This document shows positions 15,776-26,216 of a DNA stretch of 35,414 nucleotides, piece after piece. Made by a program: the position numbers and the translations under genes. This stretch comes from Verrucomicrobiota bacterium (GTDB taxonomy: Bacteria; Verrucomicrobiota; Verrucomicrobiia; Opitutales; Opitutaceae). The stretch lies in NCBI GenBank assembly GCA_016871595.1, contig VHCY01000014.1:1-35414 (forward strand). The letters are read 5' to 3'. The notes below the pieces were generated by a model that had not been told where the DNA came from, ran no database searches, and saw only the letters and a list, made by a program, of their open reading frames with translations. Every line of letters starts with the position of its first letter. Within the stretch, counting starts at the first letter, position 1.

Positions 15776-17926
15776 ATGCGCCTGCACCCCCTCCTGCCCG
15801 TTTTGGCCGGGCTGGCCTGCGCCGGGCCCCTCCACGGGCTTGGCCTCGTCTCCACCTCGCCCGGACCGGGCGCTCCCGCCGACACGCTGCTCCGGTTCAC
15901 GTGCGCGAGCGAGCCGCGGCTCGGCCCCGCCGGCCGGATCCGCATCACGAGCCTCGGGTCGGGCGCGGTGGTGGAGACCATCGACCTTGCGGAGGCCGCC
16001 CCGACCCGACTCGTGGGCCTCAACCCGACGCCGTACCGCTACCGGCCCGTGCGGGTCGAGGGCCGCGTCGCGGTGGTGCACCCGCGGGCGGGCGTGCTCG
16101 CGGCGGGCGGGGCCTACCGGGTCGATTGGGACGCGGGGGTGCTCACGGATGCTTCCGGATCCCCCCTTGCCGCCGGGAGCTTTAGCTTCAGCGTCCGCCC
16201 CGAACGGCCGGCCGCGACCGCGGTGGCGGTCACCGTGGCCGCCGATGGCTCCGGCGATTTCGCGACCGTGCAGGGCGCGATCGGCTGGGTGCCGGCGGGC
16301 AACACCGTCCCGCGGGTGATCTCCATCCGCGCCGGCGTCTACGAGGAACTGGTCTACCTCGGCTCGCGGCAGCCCTTCGTAACCCTGAGGGGCGAGGACC
16401 GGGCGGGCACCGTCATCACCTACGCGAACAATCAGAACCTGAATCCGGGCAACAACCGCGCGATGGTCGCGATCGACGCGGCCGACGTGACGCTGGCCCA
16501 CCTGAGCCTGCGCAACACGACGCCGCGCGGCGGGAGCCAGGCGGAGGCCCTGCGCGGCAACGGGCGCCGGGTCGTGCTCGACCGCGTGACGCTGAGCAGC
16601 CTGCAGGACACGCTGCTCTGGAACGGCTCGCTGTTCGTCACGGACAGCCTGATCGAGGGCGACGTGGACTTTATGTGGGGCGGGGGCGCGTGCTACTTCC
16701 AGCGGTGCGAGCTGCGGTCCCTTGGCGCCGGCTACCTCGCGCAGGTGCGCAACGGTGAGACGGGGCGCGGTCACGTGTACGTGGACTGCCGCCTGACTGC
16801 GGCGCCGGGCGTGGGCAACGTCTACCTCGCGCGGATCGATCCGCGGCCGGACGTCGCCAACACGTGGCCGTTCAGCGAGGTGGTATTCCTCGGGTGCGCG
16901 ATCGGGCCGCACGTGCGACCGGAGGGCTGGCTGCTGAACAACGCGACCGCCGCGCCGCAGGTGCGCTTCGGGGAGTTCGGCAGCACCGATTTGTCCGGCG
17001 GCCCCCTCGACCTGTCGCGCCGGCTGCCGGATTCCCGGCGCATCGACCGGGAGACGGCCGAGCGCTACCGCGACCCCGCGTTCGTGCTCGGCTGGTCCCC
17101 GCCTGCGCCGGTGACGCCTCCGCCCCGCCGCGAGCGCCTGACGGGGCTCTCGACCCGGGCCCGCGCTGGAGCGGAGCCGGTGATTGTGGGGTTTGTCCTC
17201 GCCGGCGCCGCGGAGGCCGCGGTCCTGATGCGCGGGGCCGGTCCGGCGCTTGGCGCTTTCGGCGTATCCGAGGTGCTGCCGCGGCCGCGGCTGGTGCTGC
17301 AGCGGGACGGGACCGTCCTGGCGGCGCAGGTGGGCGGTCCTTTGCCCGAACCTGTGGCCTCCGCGGCGGCGCGCCTCGGACTTTTTCCATTTCGGTCGGG
17401 GGCGGCGGACACGGCGCTGCTCGCGACCCTGCGGCCGGGCGCGTACACCGTGGCGCTCGCGGACGCCGGCGGGGCCGAGGGCAACGGCCTGGTGGAAATT
17501 TACGACGCCACGCCGGGCGAGGGTTCTCGCCGGCTGGCCAATCTCTCCTCGCGCGCACTGGTCGGCGAGGGCGATGCGACGCTCATCTCCGGCCTGACCG
17601 TCGCGGGTTCCGCGCCGAAGCCGGTGCTCGTGCGGGGCATCGGGCCGGCGCTCACGGCCTTCGGGGTCGAGGGTGCGCTGGCCCGGCCGCGCCTCACGGT
17701 TTACCGGGGAACGGAGGCGCTGGCGGTCAACGCGGGCTGGACCGCCGCGGACAACCCGCTGGAGATCGCGCGGGCGGGTGCGGGGGTGGGGGCATTCCCG
17801 CTGGCGACGGGCAGCGCGGACACGGCGCTGCTGCTGGAGCTGGCGCCCGGCAATTACACCGCGCAGGTGAGCGGGCCACCCGGGAGCGGGGGCGTCGCGC
17901 TGCTCGAGGTTTACGAGGTGCCCTGA
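15776..17926 (+). CDS. Secreted pectinesterase (CE8) with tandem C-terminal Verrucomicrobia-type repeat module
   Basis: A 716-residue exported enzyme with a signal peptide at 1-22. Residues 25-142 form an Ig-like module of SbsA type (TLLRFTCASEPRLGPAGRI). A pectin methylesterase beta-helix follows at about 150-440, from VTVAADGSGDFATVQGAIG (152-170). The catalytic residues are Gln277-Asp278 (SLQDTL), nucleophile Asp298 (DVDFMWG) and Arg353 (YLAR). It would remove methyl esters from homogalacturonan. Two related modules of about 125 residues follow (453-577 and 587-714). Each runs from an LSxRAxxG start through LxRGxGPALxAFGV to DTALLxxLxPGxYT and an E(I/V)Y ending. They may serve binding or surface display. 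The ATG at 15776 is the first start giving a signal peptide. Confidence 0.92.
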   Translation: MRLHPLLPVLAGLACAGPLHGLGLVSTSPGPGAPADTLLRFTCASEPRLGPAGRIRITSLGSGAVVETIDLAEAAPTRLVGLNPTPYRYRPVRVEGRVAVVHPRAGVLAAGGAYRVDWDAGVLTDASGSPLAAGSFSFSVRPERPAATAVAVTVAADGSGDFATVQGAIGWVPAGNTVPRVISIRAGVYEELVYLGSRQPFVTLRGEDRAGTVITYANNQNLNPGNNRAMVAIDAADVTLAHLSLRNTTPRGGSQAEALRGNGRRVVLDRVTLSSLQDTLLWNGSLFVTDSLIEGDVDFMWGGGACYFQRCELRSLGAGYLAQVRNGETGRGHVYVDCRLTAAPGVGNVYLARIDPRPDVANTWPFSEVVFLGCAIGPHVRPEGWLLNNATAAPQVRFGEFGSTDLSGGPLDLSRRLPDSRRIDRETAERYRDPAFVLGWSPPAPVTPPPRRERLTGLSTRARAGAEPVIVGFVLAGAAEAAVLMRGAGPALGAFGVSEVLPRPRLVLQRDGTVLAAQVGGPLPEPVASAAARLGLFPFRSGAADTALLATLRPGAYTVALADAGGAEGNGLVEIYDATPGEGSRRLANLSSRALVGEGDATLISGLTVAGSAPKPVLVRGIGPALTAFGVEGALARPRLTVYRGTEALAVNAGWTAADNPLEIARAGAGVGAFPLATGSADTALLLELAPGNYTAQVSGPPGSGGVALLEVYEVP

Positions 17927-17941
17927 CGCGCCGTGGCCGGC

Positions 17942-18751
17942 TCAGCGGTTGTCGCCGTCAAGCGCGCGGCCCAGCCCGCCGAGGACGGAGCCCTCCTCGC
18001 GGCCCCCGCGGGCGGCGTTGACGATGCGGCCGGCGAGGCGCGACAGCGGGAGCGACTGGAGCCAGACCCGGCCGGGACCGCGAAGGGTGGCGAAGAAAAG
18101 GCCCTCGCCGCCGAAAAGGGCCGTCTTGATGCCCCCGACGAGCTGGATGTCGTAGCTCACGCTGGGCTGGAAGGCGACGATGCAGCCCGTGTCGACGCGG
18201 AGCATCTCCCCCGGGCCGAGGGTGCGCTCGTGCAGGGCGCCGCCCGCGTGGATGAAGGCCCAGCCGTCGCCGGTCAGGCGCTGGAGGATGAAGCCCTCGC
18301 CGCCGAACAGGCCGGCGCCGAGGCGCTTCTGGAAGGCGATCCCGAGGCTCACCCCGCGCGCGGCGCACAGGAACGAGTCCTTCTGCGCGAGCAACTCGCC
18401 GCCGATGCTCGCGAGCGGCACGGGAATGATCCGACCCGGGTAGGGCGCCCCGAAGGCGACCTTGCGGCGGCCGGCCCCCTGGTTCTGGAAGACCGTCATA
18501 AACAGCGACTCCCCGGTGAGGAGACGCTTTCCGGCCCCGAGCAGCGAACCGAGCAGCCCGCCCGGGCGCGCGGAGCCGTCGCCGAAGATCGTCTCCATCG
18601 CGATGCCATCCTCCATATACATCATCCCGCCGGCCTCGGCCACGACGGCCTCGCGCGGGTCGAGCTCGATCTCGACGAACTGCAGGTCATCCCCGCGGAT
18701 CACGTAGTCGATCGCGTGCATCTGCGGCGTGAGGAAAGGAGGGGAGTCCAT
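17942..18751 (-). CDS. AIM24/TIGR00266 family protein
   Basis: A 269-residue protein with no signal peptide or obvious membrane helix. It shows the repeated Gly-rich beta-strand pattern of the AIM24/TIGR00266 family: [16 protein letters not shown] (40-55), [20 protein letters not shown] at about 150-169 and [20 protein letters not shown] near the C-terminus. The family fold is a tryptophan-RNA-binding attenuator-like beta structure; its biochemical role in bacteria is not settled. The gene lies 56 bp downstream of the copper ATPase on the same strand. It could be the last gene of that operon or a separate unit. The 3' end faces the pectinesterase gene across 15 bp. Confidence 0.85.
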   Translation of the reverse strand: MDSPPFLTPQMHAIDYVIRGDDLQFVEIELDPREAVVAEAGGMMYMEDGIAMETIFGDGSARPGGLLGSLLGAGKRLLTGESLFMTVFQNQGAGRRKVAFGAPYPGRIIPVPLASIGGELLAQKDSFLCAARGVSLGIAFQKRLGAGLFGGEGFILQRLTGDGWAFIHAGGALHERTLGPGEMLRVDTGCIVAFQPSVSYDIQLVGGIKTALFGGEGLFFATLRGPGRVWLQSLPLSRLAGRIVNAARGGREEGSVLGGLGRALDGDNR

Positions 18752-18807
18752 AGGGGTGGTCGGGCGGGAGAACCCCGCGCGCGGCCAAAAGTTGCGGGGC
18801 GGGCCGC

Positions 18808-20829
18808 TCAGTCAATCCGCAGGTGACGAAGCCGGAGCGCGTTGGCCACGACGGTGATCGAGCTCAGGCTCATCGCGACGCTCGCGACCATCGGGTGCAG
18901 CAGCCAGCCCGTCCACGGGTAGAGGATTCCGGCGGCGAGGGGCAGGCCGGCGAAATTGTACGCGAACGCCCAGAAGAGGTTCTGGCGGATGTTGCGGAGG
19001 GTTGCCCGGCTCAGGCGTGCGGCGCGGACGAGCCCCGCCAGGTCGCCGCGCAGCAGCACCACGCCGGCGCTGCGCAGCGCGACGTCGGTGCCGTCCCCCA
19101 TCGCGATCCCGACATCCGCGGCGGCGAGGGCGGGCGCGTCGTTGAGGCCGTCGCCCGCGAACGCCACCCGCTCCCCGCGGGCCCGCCGCGCGCGCACGAG
19201 GTCCTGCTTGCCCGCGGGGGAAACGGCGGCGTGCCAGGCGTCGAGGCCGAGGGCCGACGCGACCGGGGCGGCCGCCTCCGCCCGGTCCCCGGTGACCAGC
19301 TCGACCCGCCAGCCCAGCGCGCGCAGGGCGCGCACCGCGGGCGCGGCGGAAGGCTTCAACTCGTCCGCGAGGGCGATGCACCCGGCAAGCGCGCCCTCGA
19401 CGCGCACCTCCACCAAGGTGGCCCCGGCTGCCTCGGGCGGGAGGGCCGGGACGGGGCCGGTCAAGCGGGAGACGTTAACCTTCCGGCCGGAGACGAGGGC
19501 CGAAACCCCGACGCCCGGCTCCGCCCGGAAATCCTCCGCGGGCGGCAACGCGAGTCCGCGTTCCGCGGCCGCGGCGACGAGCGCTCGCGCCAAGGGATGC
19601 TCGCTGGGCGCCTCGGCCGCCGCCGCGAGCCGCAGCAATTCCGCGGGCAAAGTCCCGGAATCCGCCGGGAGCACGGCGGTCACGCGGGGCCGGCCGGTGG
19701 TGAGGGTGCCCGTCTTGTCGAGCAGGAGCACGGTGGTGCCGGCGAGGTGCTCCAGTGCGGCCGCATCCTGCACCAGGATGCCCGCGCGGGCCCCCCGGCC
19801 GATGCCCGTGACGATCGAGACGGGGGTCGCCAGCCCGAGCGCGCACGGGCAGGCGATGATCAGCACCGCGACCCCGTTGAGCAGCGCGAGCGGCGCGCGC
19901 GGCGCCGGGCCGAAGGCGAGCCAGGCGGCCGAGGTGGCCAGCGCCAGGGCCAGCACCGCGGGGATGAACCAGGCGGTGACGCGGTCGGCGAGCCGGGCGA
20001 TGGGCGCCTCGCTCTCCTGCGCGGCGGTCACGAGCCGGATGATGTGTGCGAGGACGGTATCCGCACCGACCCGTTCCGCGGTGAGCAGCAGCGAGCCGGT
20101 CGTGTTGAGCGTGCCGGCGCGGACCAGGTCCCCGGCCCGGCGGGGCACGGGCAGCGGCTCGCCCGTGAGCATCGACTCGTCGACGTCGCTCGCGCCCGAG
20201 GCGACGCGGCCGTCGACCGGGAGATGCTCGCCCGGCCGGACGCGCAGGAGATCCCCGGGACGCACCGTGGCGAGGGGGAGGTCCTCCTCGCGTCCGTCGG
20301 TGGCGACGCGGTGGGCGATGGGCGGGGCGAGGCGGAGCAGCGCCTCAAGGGCCTCGCCGGTGCGGGCGTGGGCGCGTTGCTCGAGGATTTGCCCAAGCAG
20401 GACGACGGTCGTGATGAATGCCACCGCCTCGAAGTAAAGCGGCGGCCCGTGCGCGGTCTGGAGGGCGGCGGGAAAACTTTCCCCGACGAGCGTCGCGGCC
20501 ACGCTGTAGAGGTAGGCGGCGCCGGTCCCCGTGACCGTCATCGTGAACATATTCGGGTCGCGCTCGCGGATCGAGCGCCACCAGCGGCGGTTGAGCGGCG
20601 CGCCGGCCCAGAGGAAGACCGGCGTGGTGAGCGCCAGCTGGACCCACGCGAGGAAGCCGGGATCGAGGCCGTGCACCAGCCCGGGCGCGACCATCCCGCC
20701 CATCGCCAGCACCAGCACGGGCATCCCGAGGCCGAGCGCGACCCAGAGCCGCGGGCGCAGGTGGCGCTCGTGGGGCAGGCCCATATGGACGGGCTCGGTG
20801 GGGGAGGGAATGGCGGTCACGGGAATCAT
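18808..20829 (-). CDS. copA: P1B-1 type Cu(I)-translocating P-type ATPase without N-terminal metal-binding domain
   Basis: A 673-residue ATPase that exports Cu(I) (and probably Ag(I)) from the cytoplasm. Actuator TGE is at 222-224, the membrane CPC motif at 327-329 and the phosphorylated Asp371 in DKTGTLT. SEHPL (409-413) and GDGLND (559-564) follow. The C-terminal helices carry YN (624-625) and MSLSS (653-657), the copper-selective P1B-1 signature. The protein begins almost directly at the first helix: only about 25 residues precede it (with HMGLPHERH), and no CxxC HMA or YHS domain is attached. A separate YHS-type protein is encoded upstream in the operon. Met16 (20784) is an alternative start. 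The start is 13 bp downstream of the CusA-like gene. Confidence 0.93.
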   Translation of the reverse strand: MIPVTAIPSPTEPVHMGLPHERHLRPRLWVALGLGMPVLVLAMGGMVAPGLVHGLDPGFLAWVQLALTTPVFLWAGAPLNRRWWRSIRERDPNMFTMTVTGTGAAYLYSVAATLVGESFPAALQTAHGPPLYFEAVAFITTVVLLGQILEQRAHARTGEALEALLRLAPPIAHRVATDGREEDLPLATVRPGDLLRVRPGEHLPVDGRVASGASDVDESMLTGEPLPVPRRAGDLVRAGTLNTTGSLLLTAERVGADTVLAHIIRLVTAAQESEAPIARLADRVTAWFIPAVLALALATSAAWLAFGPAPRAPLALLNGVAVLIIACPCALGLATPVSIVTGIGRGARAGILVQDAAALEHLAGTTVLLLDKTGTLTTGRPRVTAVLPADSGTLPAELLRLAAAAEAPSEHPLARALVAAAAERGLALPPAEDFRAEPGVGVSALVSGRKVNVSRLTGPVPALPPEAAGATLVEVRVEGALAGCIALADELKPSAAPAVRALRALGWRVELVTGDRAEAAAPVASALGLDAWHAAVSPAGKQDLVRARRARGERVAFAGDGLNDAPALAAADVGIAMGDGTDVALRSAGVVLLRGDLAGLVRAARLSRATLRNIRQNLFWAFAYNFAGLPLAAGILYPWTGWLLHPMVASVAMSLSSITVVANALRLRHLRID

Positions 20830-20842
20830 CCCGCCGGACGGT

Positions 20843-23800
20843 TCAGGGCGCCGGAACGGGGGTGGCGGCGGGAGCCGGGGTGGCGCGGGCCAGCCGGCGT
20901 TCCCAGTACCACGAGAAGTAAAGCGGGACCGAGAAGAGGGACACGAGGTCGAAGATCATTCCGCCGACCACGGGCAGGACCATCGGTTGCATCAGCTCCG
21001 CGCCGCGGCCCGTCGACCAGAGCACCGGGATCAGCGACAGGAGGGTGGTCGCATTGGTCATCACCGCGGGGCGGCGACGCCTCAGCCCGGCCAGCAGCAC
21101 GCGGCGCCGCACCTCCGCGACGTCCCGCGGGGGTGTGCGGAACTGCTCCTGCAGGTAGGTCCCGAGCAAAATCCCGTCGTTGAACATCACCCCGAGCAGC
21201 ACGAGGAAGCCGATCGCCACCGCGGTGGTCATCTCGGCGCCCCAGAGCCACACGAGGAAGAAGCCGCCGGCCGTCGTCACGCCCGCGTTGCAGACGATGA
21301 TGATGGCGGTGATGAGCCAGGAGCGGGTGCCGGCGTAGATCAGGAGGATCATCACGCCGAGCGAGACGGCGATGATGCCGCGCAGGGCCGCGTCGGCCTT
21401 CAGTTTCTGCTCGTAGCGTCCGACCCACCGGTAGGTGGCGCCCGGCGGGAGCGTGAGCCGGCCCTCCGCGAGCGCCGCGCGCAGGCGCGCATCGGCGTCG
21501 CGGACGACGTCCACCTCGCCCCGGCCGCTCACGTTGAGCATCACGTACTGGGTGCGGCGGCCGCCCTCCGAACGGATCGCCATCGGACCCACGACGCTGG
21601 TGAAGCCCGCGGGGTCCGGGCGCCGTCCGAGGATCGTCACCGGAACGCCGGCCGGCAGTCCCGGGTCCTCGCCGGCGGGAACGACGATCTCCGCGCGGCC
21701 TCCGTCCAGCGGGGTGAAGGCGCGCTGCCGCGCGAGGGGGAGCGCGCGGAGCAGGGCGGCGGGGTCGGGCGTGGCGAGGGTGAGGATCTCGGGCGCGGCC
21801 AGCAGGTGGGCGAGCGGCACGGAACCGCGGCCGCCCGGCAGCGGGACGCGGGTTTCGGCGAGCTCGTCGGGATCGTCCCGCCGCTCGCGGTCGTGCCGCA
21901 CGCGCACCGGGTAGCGCAGGGCGCCGTCGAGGGTGATGGCGCCGGGCAACCCGCCGAGCGCGGCCTCCGCGGCCCGCAGCGCGGCCTCGCGGGTAACGCC
22001 GGCGCGGGCGAGCTTCGCCGGGTCCAGCCGCAGCTCGACGTAGGGTTTGCCGCCCTCGCGCTGGACCTGGACGTCGGTCGCGCCGGGCACCCCGGCGATC
22101 AGCGCCTCGGCCTGCGCCGCGAAGCGTTCGAGGGCCTCACCGTCCTCGCCGAGCACCTGCAGGGCGAGCAGGGAACGGATGCCCGTGGAAAGCATCACGA
22201 CCCGCGTCTCGATCGGCTGGAGCCAGCTCGGGGCCACGCCCGGCAGGTCGGAGGCGGCGGCGAGCGCGGCGCGCACCTCGGCGAGGGTCCGCGGGCGCAG
22301 CTCGCGCGCGCCGTCCGGGCGGGTGAACTCGTGGCGGGGCCACTCCGCGTAGGGTTTGAGGACGACGACGGTCTCGATCATCCCGAGCGGGGCGGGATCG
22401 AGGGCGGTCTCGGCGCGCCCGAGCTTGCCCATCACCCCGGCGACCTCGGGGATGGCCGTGATCTGGCGGTTCTGGGCGAGCATCACACGCTGGGTCTCTC
22501 CCAGCCCCGCCGCGGCGGGCAGGGAGGGCATAAAGAGCAGGCTGCCCTCGTCGAGCGGGGGCAGGAAGCTGGAGCCCACGCCGGGAAACCAGCGCGTCAG
22601 CGCCCGGTCGAGGGTGGTGACGGACAGGTCGGCCCCGGCGGCGGCGAAGGCCTTTTCTAGGGGAAACCGGAGCACGGGCCAGCCGAGTCCCGCCAGGTAG
22701 CCGCCGCCGGCCAGCGCGACGAGCCCGGCGGTGAAGAGCCCCCGTCGCCGTTGCAGGCGCGCGTAGGCCCATTCGTAGGCGGTGTGGATCGCGCGGCTAG
22801 CGGGATTCTCCTCGTAATTGACCAGCCGCTCACGACCCAGCCGCCAGACCAGCGCCGCCACCAGCCCCCCGAAGACGGGGCCGAAGAGCCAGCCCGGAAT
22901 GGTCACCGCCCAGCGCCCGTGCTCGAGCGGCAGGCGCCAGCCGTCCCGCAGGAACCAGCCGCCCGCCGCGCCGCCCGCCAGCCCGGCCAGGGCCAGCAGC
23001 ACCGGGCGCCGCACTTGCCAGGGCGGGAGGAGCAGGCGGCACAGCACGGGCACCACCAGCACGCCCGCGAGCACCGCGCCGCTGATCGCGAGTGACTTCG
23101 TCAACGCCAACGGCTCGAAGAGCCGGCCCGCCTGGTCCTCCAGCGCGAACACGGGCAAAAAACCGATCACCGTCGTGGCGGCCGCCGTGAGCAGCGGCCG
23201 CGCCACCTCGCGCGCCCCGGCGATCACCGCCTCCGTCACCTCCGGATCAAAGGGGGATACGGGCATCTCCCGGCCCTCGCGCCGGCAACGCGACTGCAGG
23301 TCCGCGAGGTGCTGGGTGATGTTCTCGGTGACGATGATCCCGAAATCGACCATCACGCCGATCGCGATCGCGATGCCGGCGAGGCTCATAATGTTGGCAC
23401 CCACCCCCGCGGCGGCCATCACCACGAAGGTGAACAGCAGCCCGAGCGGCAGGCTCACCGCGACGGCGAGGCTCGCCCGCGCGTGCAGGAGGAACGCCGC
23501 CACCACCACCACGGTCGTGATCACCGCCTCCGCCAAGGTCTCCGTCAGCGTCGCGGTGGTCTCGCGGATCAGCGGGGTCCGGTCGTAGAACGGCCGCACC
23601 GCGAGCCGCTCGGCGGCCAGCGCCGGGGCCAGTTCGTGCAGCCGTCGCTTGACCGCGCTGATCACGGTCCGCGGATCCGCCCCCACCCGCAGGGCGACGA
23701 TTGCGCCCACGTGCTCCTGCTCCGCGTCGGCGAGCAGGCCTTGGCGCACCTGACCCCCGAGGGTCACGCGCGCGAGGTCCCCGACCCGCAGGCTCGCCCC

Positions 23801-24583
23801 GCTGCCCGGGTCGGCGCGCACGACGAGGTCCTCGATCTCCCGCTCCGCACGGAGGAAGCCGGAGCCGCGCAACATCGTCTCCACCCCGCTGCGCTCCACA
23901 CTCATCAGGCCGGTGTCCCGTCCGGCCCCCTGCAGCGCGACCAGCAGGTCCTCCGCCGTCAGTCCCCGGGCGGCGAGGCGCGTGGGATCAAAGTCCACCT
24001 GGAACTCGCGCACCACGCCGCCCGCGGGCGCCACCTCGGCCACCCCCGGGACGCCGCGCAGCGCCGGGGTCACGAGGTGGTCGAGCACCCGCCGGCGCTG
24101 TTCCACGTCGCGGGGCCCCTGCAGGGTGAAGGCGTAGACCTGCCCCATCGCGGTCGCGTCTGGTCCCAGCCGCGGCGCCACGCCCGGCGGCAGCAGGTTG
24201 CCGAGCTGACCGAGGCGTTCGAGCACGCGGTTGCGGCAGGCGTAGAGATCCCGCTGCTCCTCGAAAATGAGGTACACGTAGCCTGCGCCGTAGAGCGAAA
24301 GGCCGCGGACGGCGACGATGCCCGGCAGGCCCTGCAGTTCCCGCGTCAACCGCGAGGTCACCTGCCGCTCGACGTCCTCCGGACTTTGGCCGGGCCATTC
24401 GGCCCAGACGATCACCTGGTTGTCACTCAGGTCCGGGATCGCGTCGACCGGGATCCCGCGCCACGCCCACAGGCCCGCGCAGGCGAGCGCCAGGGCCGCG
24501 CCGAGCGTCAGGAAGGGATGGCGGATGACGGCGGCGAGCATCGAGGGGACGGCGGGGGCAGAGCGGCGCTCAGCGCGCCGCAC
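20843..24583 (-). CDS. cusA: CusA-like heavy-metal efflux RND pump (Cu(I)/Ag(I)), with an inserted hydrophobic segment
   Basis: A 1246-residue RND inner-membrane pump, about 200 residues longer than E. coli CusA. The N-terminal helix and [17 protein letters not shown] (61-77) are typical HME-RND. The three relay methionines of CusA are kept: Met685 ([11 protein letters not shown]), Met735 ([10 protein letters not shown]) and Met797 (TRVVMLSTG), arguing for Cu(I)/Ag(I) rather than divalent metal. Helix 4 reads [16 protein letters not shown]. Between helix 6 and the second porter domain lie about 110 residues with two extra hydrophobic stretches (about 528-545 and 563-581) that I would not expect in CusA. 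The start overlaps the adaptor gene by 14 bp; Met15 (24541) is an alternative start. Confidence 0.93.
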   Translation of the reverse strand: MRRAERRSAPAVPSMLAAVIRHPFLTLGAALALACAGLWAWRGIPVDAIPDLSDNQVIVWAEWPGQSPEDVERQVTSRLTRELQGLPGIVAVRGLSLYGAGYVYLIFEEQRDLYACRNRVLERLGQLGNLLPPGVAPRLGPDATAMGQVYAFTLQGPRDVEQRRRVLDHLVTPALRGVPGVAEVAPAGGVVREFQVDFDPTRLAARGLTAEDLLVALQGAGRDTGLMSVERSGVETMLRGSGFLRAEREIEDLVVRADPGSGASLRVGDLARVTLGGQVRQGLLADAEQEHVGAIVALRVGADPRTVISAVKRRLHELAPALAAERLAVRPFYDRTPLIRETTATLTETLAEAVITTVVVVAAFLLHARASLAVAVSLPLGLLFTFVVMAAAGVGANIMSLAGIAIAIGVMVDFGIIVTENITQHLADLQSRCRREGREMPVSPFDPEVTEAVIAGAREVARPLLTAAATTVIGFLPVFALEDQAGRLFEPLALTKSLAISGAVLAGVLVVPVLCRLLLPPWQVRRPVLLALAGLAGGAAGGWFLRDGWRLPLEHGRWAVTIPGWLFGPVFGGLVAALVWRLGRERLVNYEENPASRAIHTAYEWAYARLQRRRGLFTAGLVALAGGGYLAGLGWPVLRFPLEKAFAAAGADLSVTTLDRALTRWFPGVGSSFLPPLDEGSLLFMPSLPAAAGLGETQRVMLAQNRQITAIPEVAGVMGKLGRAETALDPAPLGMIETVVVLKPYAEWPRHEFTRPDGARELRPRTLAEVRAALAAASDLPGVAPSWLQPIETRVVMLSTGIRSLLALQVLGEDGEALERFAAQAEALIAGVPGATDVQVQREGGKPYVELRLDPAKLARAGVTREAALRAAEAALGGLPGAITLDGALRYPVRVRHDRERRDDPDELAETRVPLPGGRGSVPLAHLLAAPEILTLATPDPAALLRALPLARQRAFTPLDGGRAEIVVPAGEDPGLPAGVPVTILGRRPDPAGFTSVVGPMAIRSEGGRRTQYVMLNVSGRGEVDVVRDADARLRAALAEGRLTLPPGATYRWVGRYEQKLKADAALRGIIAVSLGVMILLIYAGTRSWLITAIIIVCNAGVTTAGGFFLVWLWGAEMTTAVAIGFLVLLGVMFNDGILLGTYLQEQFRTPPRDVAEVRRRVLLAGLRRRRPAVMTNATTLLSLIPVLWSTGRGAELMQPMVLPVVGGMIFDLVSLFSVPLYFSWYWERRLARATPAPAATPVPAP

Positions 24584-25877
24584 CGGTTCCGGAGGCGGGC
24601 AGACCCGCCGGGAAGAGCAGGCTCGGGTTGCCGGCGAGCTGCGCCTGGCTGTCGATCAGGAAGGCCCCGCGCGCGGCCACCTCGTCACCCGGGCGGAGCC
24701 CGGCGCGGACCACGTACCGGTCCGCGCCGTCGCCCTCCTCCATTCGGGGACCGAGCGCCACGGGAACCAATTCGAGGCGGAGCCGCCCGTCCGGCAGCCG
24801 GGCGGCGACGCGCCACGCGACGTGGCGCACGCCGGTGGAGAGGATCGCCGCGCGCGGCACGAGGGCGAACCGCCCCGCCTCGCCCGGGCGCGCCGGATCC
24901 GCCGGCGTGAGGTCCGGGGCGAGCGCGGCCTGGAAACGGGCCTCGACGACGCTGCCTGGCGGCAGGCGATCCCCCGCGGCCCGCACGTGCAGGTGCACCT
25001 CGCGGGACCGCCAGTCCGGGTTCAGCGCGGGCGAGATCCAGGCGACTTCAGCGGCGGGTGGTTCCGGTCCGGCTCCATCCTCGGTCGCCAGGGTGACCTT
25101 CTGTCCGTTGCGCAGCCAACGGGCCCGCGTTTCCGGCACCTGCAGCGCGATGATCCGCGCCTCGGGATCCGCGAGGCGGAGCAGCACGGCATCCGCCGCC
25201 AGTTCGGTCCCCACCTCCGGCAGGCCCGCGCCCGCGGTGGCCCCGGGCAGCACCACGCCGGCGTAGGGCGAGACCAGCGTCACGGTGTCGACGGGGGCGC
25301 CCCCGGCGATGACGGCCTGCGCCACTGCGGGCAGTTGCCACCGCAGGAAACGCTCCACGAAGGCGTGGATCGCGTGCGCGTCCGCGAGTTTCAGCGCGGC
25401 GGCGAGCTCGCCCTGCGCGGCGAACACCTCCGGGCTGAAGAGATCGACGACCGGGTCCCCGGCCTGGACGACGGTTCCCGGGTGCAGCGCGGCCGGGTGC
25501 CGGCGGACCACGCGCCCGGCGACGCGCGGGACGATGGCCTGGAAGGTGCGCTCGTCATAGCGCGCGATGCCGTGGGCGCGGACGAGGGCGGTCGCGGGGC
25601 CCTCGGTGACCCGGACGAGCTCGAGCCCCATCCGCTCCTGCTGCTCGCGGGAGAGTTCCCCGGCCTCGACAGGGGTCATCTTCATCCCGCAGACCGGGCA
25701 ATCGCCGGGGCGGCGGCCGATGAAGTCCATCATCGGGCAGGCGTAGCGCGTGCCGGTGGCGGTCGCCGCGGCGGCCTCTGTTGCGGGGGCGAAGAGCAAG
25801 GGTTCCGGCAGCAGCGCGAGGAGCAGGGCGCCGGCCGCGAGGCCCGCGGCGGCGGAGAGCAGGGGGGGCCAGCGCAT
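24570..25877 (-). CDS. cusB: CusB-like periplasmic adaptor with heavy-metal-binding domain
   Basis: A 435-residue membrane-fusion protein. An N-terminal helix (about 5-23) anchors or exports it. A small metal-binding domain follows at 44-69 (YACPMMDFIGRRPGDCPVCG), with Cys47, Met49, Met50, Cys60, Cys63, Met65 and Met67 as likely ligands. Barrel-sandwich and hairpin regions cover about 95-260 (RVAGRVVRR, then LVSPYAGVVLPG); beta-barrel and membrane-proximal parts follow (VPRAAILSTG, then GLRPGDEVAARGAFLID). It links the CusA-like pump to the TolC-like channel and probably hands over Cu(I). It lies in the six-gene copper operon, 3 bp after the YHS-type gene. Confidence 0.92.
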   Translation of the reverse strand: MRWPPLLSAAAGLAAGALLLALLPEPLLFAPATEAAAATATGTRYACPMMDFIGRRPGDCPVCGMKMTPVEAGELSREQQERMGLELVRVTEGPATALVRAHGIARYDERTFQAIVPRVAGRVVRRHPAALHPGTVVQAGDPVVDLFSPEVFAAQGELAAALKLADAHAIHAFVERFLRWQLPAVAQAVIAGGAPVDTVTLVSPYAGVVLPGATAGAGLPEVGTELAADAVLLRLADPEARIIALQVPETRARWLRNGQKVTLATEDGAGPEPPAAEVAWISPALNPDWRSREVHLHVRAAGDRLPPGSVVEARFQAALAPDLTPADPARPGEAGRFALVPRAAILSTGVRHVAWRVAARLPDGRLRLELVPVALGPRMEEGDGADRYVVRAGLRPGDEVAARGAFLIDSQAQLAGNPSLLFPAGLPASGTGAAR

Positions 25878-25880
25878 CGG

Positions 25881-26216
25881 TCAGGGATTGGGGCGCGTGG
25901 CGCCGAGGAAGCCGGGGCCGTAACGGTCCGGCTCGGCCTGGAACTTCGGCGGGCACATCCGGCAGCCGAAGCCGATCGTCTTGCCCTGGTAGGTGGCGGT
26001 CGGGAGCTTCGGGTCGACGGGCATCCCGCAGATCGCGCAGGTGGTGTTGACCGGGGTGCCTTGGGCGTTGGCCGAGGTGGACGCGGGCGAGGACGGCGCC
26101 GGGGCGGCGGCGGTCGGCGGCAACACGGGATGGGGCTGATGGCGCGCGGTCCGGATGGCGAGCGCGGCGACGGCTCCGGTGACGAAACAGGCGAGGAAGA
26201 GGAGGAGGTGGCGCAT
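25881..26216 (-). CDS. Small membrane-anchored or exported YHS-type metal-binding protein
   Basis: A 111-residue protein. Residues 4-21 form a hydrophobic signal or anchor helix. A Pro/Ala/Ser-rich linker (about 28-52) leads to a YHS-type domain with TTCAICGMPVDPK (58-70) and GFGCRMCPPKF (82-92). Likely ligands are Cys60, Cys63, Met65, Cys85 and Cys88. YHS domains are often fused to copper ATPases; here the domain is separate while the ATPase in the operon lacks one. It probably binds or passes copper in the periplasm (inference). Its ATG shares one base with the TolC-like stop (TAATG). Confidence 0.85.
   Translation of the reverse strand: MRHLLLFLACFVTGAVAALAIRTARHQPHPVLPPTAAAPAPSSPASTSANAQGTPVNTTCAICGMPVDPKLPTATYQGKTIGFGCRMCPPKFQAEPDRYGPGFLGATRPNP

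Noticed and set aside
18808-20829. Copper ATPase as an N-terminally truncated pseudogene
   Set aside because: All catalytic and copper-selective motifs are intact, and the frame starts cleanly 13 bp after the pump gene, so absence of the HMA domain looks genuine.
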